Source: JAEYFP01 sp964566545
Lineage (GTDB): Bacteria > Bacillota > Clostridia > Lachnospirales > Lachnospiraceae
DNA length: 13,555 bases
Direction of reading: 5' to 3'
Assembly (NCBI GenBank): GCA_964566545.1
Contig: CAZMIX010000063.1
Span: forward strand, 1 to 13,555
Shown: positions 13,318 to 13,555 of the stretch, one piece after another
Layout: each line of letters opens with the position of its first letter
Numbering within the stretch: the stretch's first letter is position 1
Notes under the pieces: model-generated
What the model was told of the DNA's origin: nothing
The model's database searches: none
The model's input: the letters and a program-made list of their open reading frames with translations, nothing else
Made by a program: the position numbers and the translations under genes

Positions 13318-13555
13318 ATGGAACATATGCCGGTATTATTTGTCGGACACGGTTCTCCGATGAATGCAATTGACAATAACCGTTTTTCGGTGGAGTGGGA
13401 GACGTTGGGTGAAAAAATTCCGCGTCCGAAGGCCATCCTATCGATATCCGCACACTGGTTTACGCCGGGACTGCGGATCACCGATGCGCCTTCTCCGAAG
13501 GTTGTTTATGATATGTACGGCTTTCCGAAGGAATTGTATCAGGTTTCCTATCAGG
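13318..13555 (+). CDS. ygiD: DODA-type extradiol ring-opening dioxygenase, YgiD family (5' end only)
   Basis: The first 79 codons of a gene cut by the window end. MEHMPVLFVGHGSPMNAI opens with the family's metal-site block GHGSPM (H11); the second histidine is H46 in SISAHWF (42-48). PSPKVVYDMYGFPKELYQVSY is the characteristic family stretch PKxxYDxYGFPxELYxxxY. Related proteins are non-haem metal enzymes with 4,5-DOPA-type extradiol activity in vitro; the role in anaerobic Firmicutes is unclear. The ribosome site AAGGAGGG (13303-13310) overlaps the upstream stop codon, so it is cotranslated with the YbaK-like gene. The C-terminal half with the remaining metal ligands is not visible. Confidence 0.9.
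   Translation, partial: MEHMPVLFVGHGSPMNAIDNNRFSVEWETLGEKIPRPKAILSISAHWFTPGLRITDAPSPKVVYDMYGFPKELYQVSYQ

Noticed and set aside
1..13555. CRISPR arrays, IS elements, integrase genes, tRNA or att sites
   Set aside because: No regularly spaced repeats, transposase-like proteins, terminal inverted repeats or tRNA folds were seen by reading the sequence.

Overview
The window looks like chromosome of an anaerobic Firmicute, most likely a Lachnospiraceae-type Clostridium. The reasons are the moderate GC content, strong AAAGGAGG-type ribosome binding sites before most genes, a YesM/YesN-type two-component pair, an RbsABC-type (CUT2) sugar ABC transporter with an Ala/Glu/Pro-rich lipoprotein linker, and short intergenic gaps. 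No phage, insertion sequence, CRISPR array, tRNA or rRNA was seen. The genus assignment is inference.

Left part (1-1292): the 3' end of a YesM/LytS-type sensor histidine kinase gene, then a compact AraC-type response regulator gene, closed by a strong rho-independent terminator.

Central operon (about 1420-10924): ATPase, permease and lipoprotein of a CUT2 ABC transporter; an intergenic hairpin; a DctP-family (TRAP-type) solute-binding protein with no TRAP membrane partners; then uxaB (tagaturonate reductase), uxaA (altronate dehydratase) and uxaC (uronate isomerase). All genes run rightward with gaps of 14-89 nt. Together the enzymes convert D-galacturonate to tagaturonate, altronate and 2-keto-3-deoxygluconate (KDG). 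KDG kinase, KDPG aldolase and the glucuronate-branch enzymes UxuA/UxuB are not here and must be elsewhere if the pathway is complete. The ABC transporter is therefore predicted to import a hexuronate, and the kinase/regulator pair is predicted to control the operon. The DctP protein appears to be held in the membrane by an uncleaved N-terminal helix, so it may be a ligand sensor rather than a transporter subunit. This is the most interesting point in the window.

Right part: a hairpin serves as a shared terminator between uxaC and a convergent nitroreductase gene on the minus strand. That gene has an extended -10 promoter overlapped by a perfect 12-bp palindrome. After an AT-rich gap of about 370 nt comes a second rightward cluster: a HAD phosphatase gene that has lost its middle (N- and C-terminal ends remain, in different frames), a GNAT acetyltransferase that appears to start at TTG, a YbaK/ProX-type aminoacyl-tRNA deacylase, and the first 79 codons of a DODA-type extradiol dioxygenase cut off by the window end.
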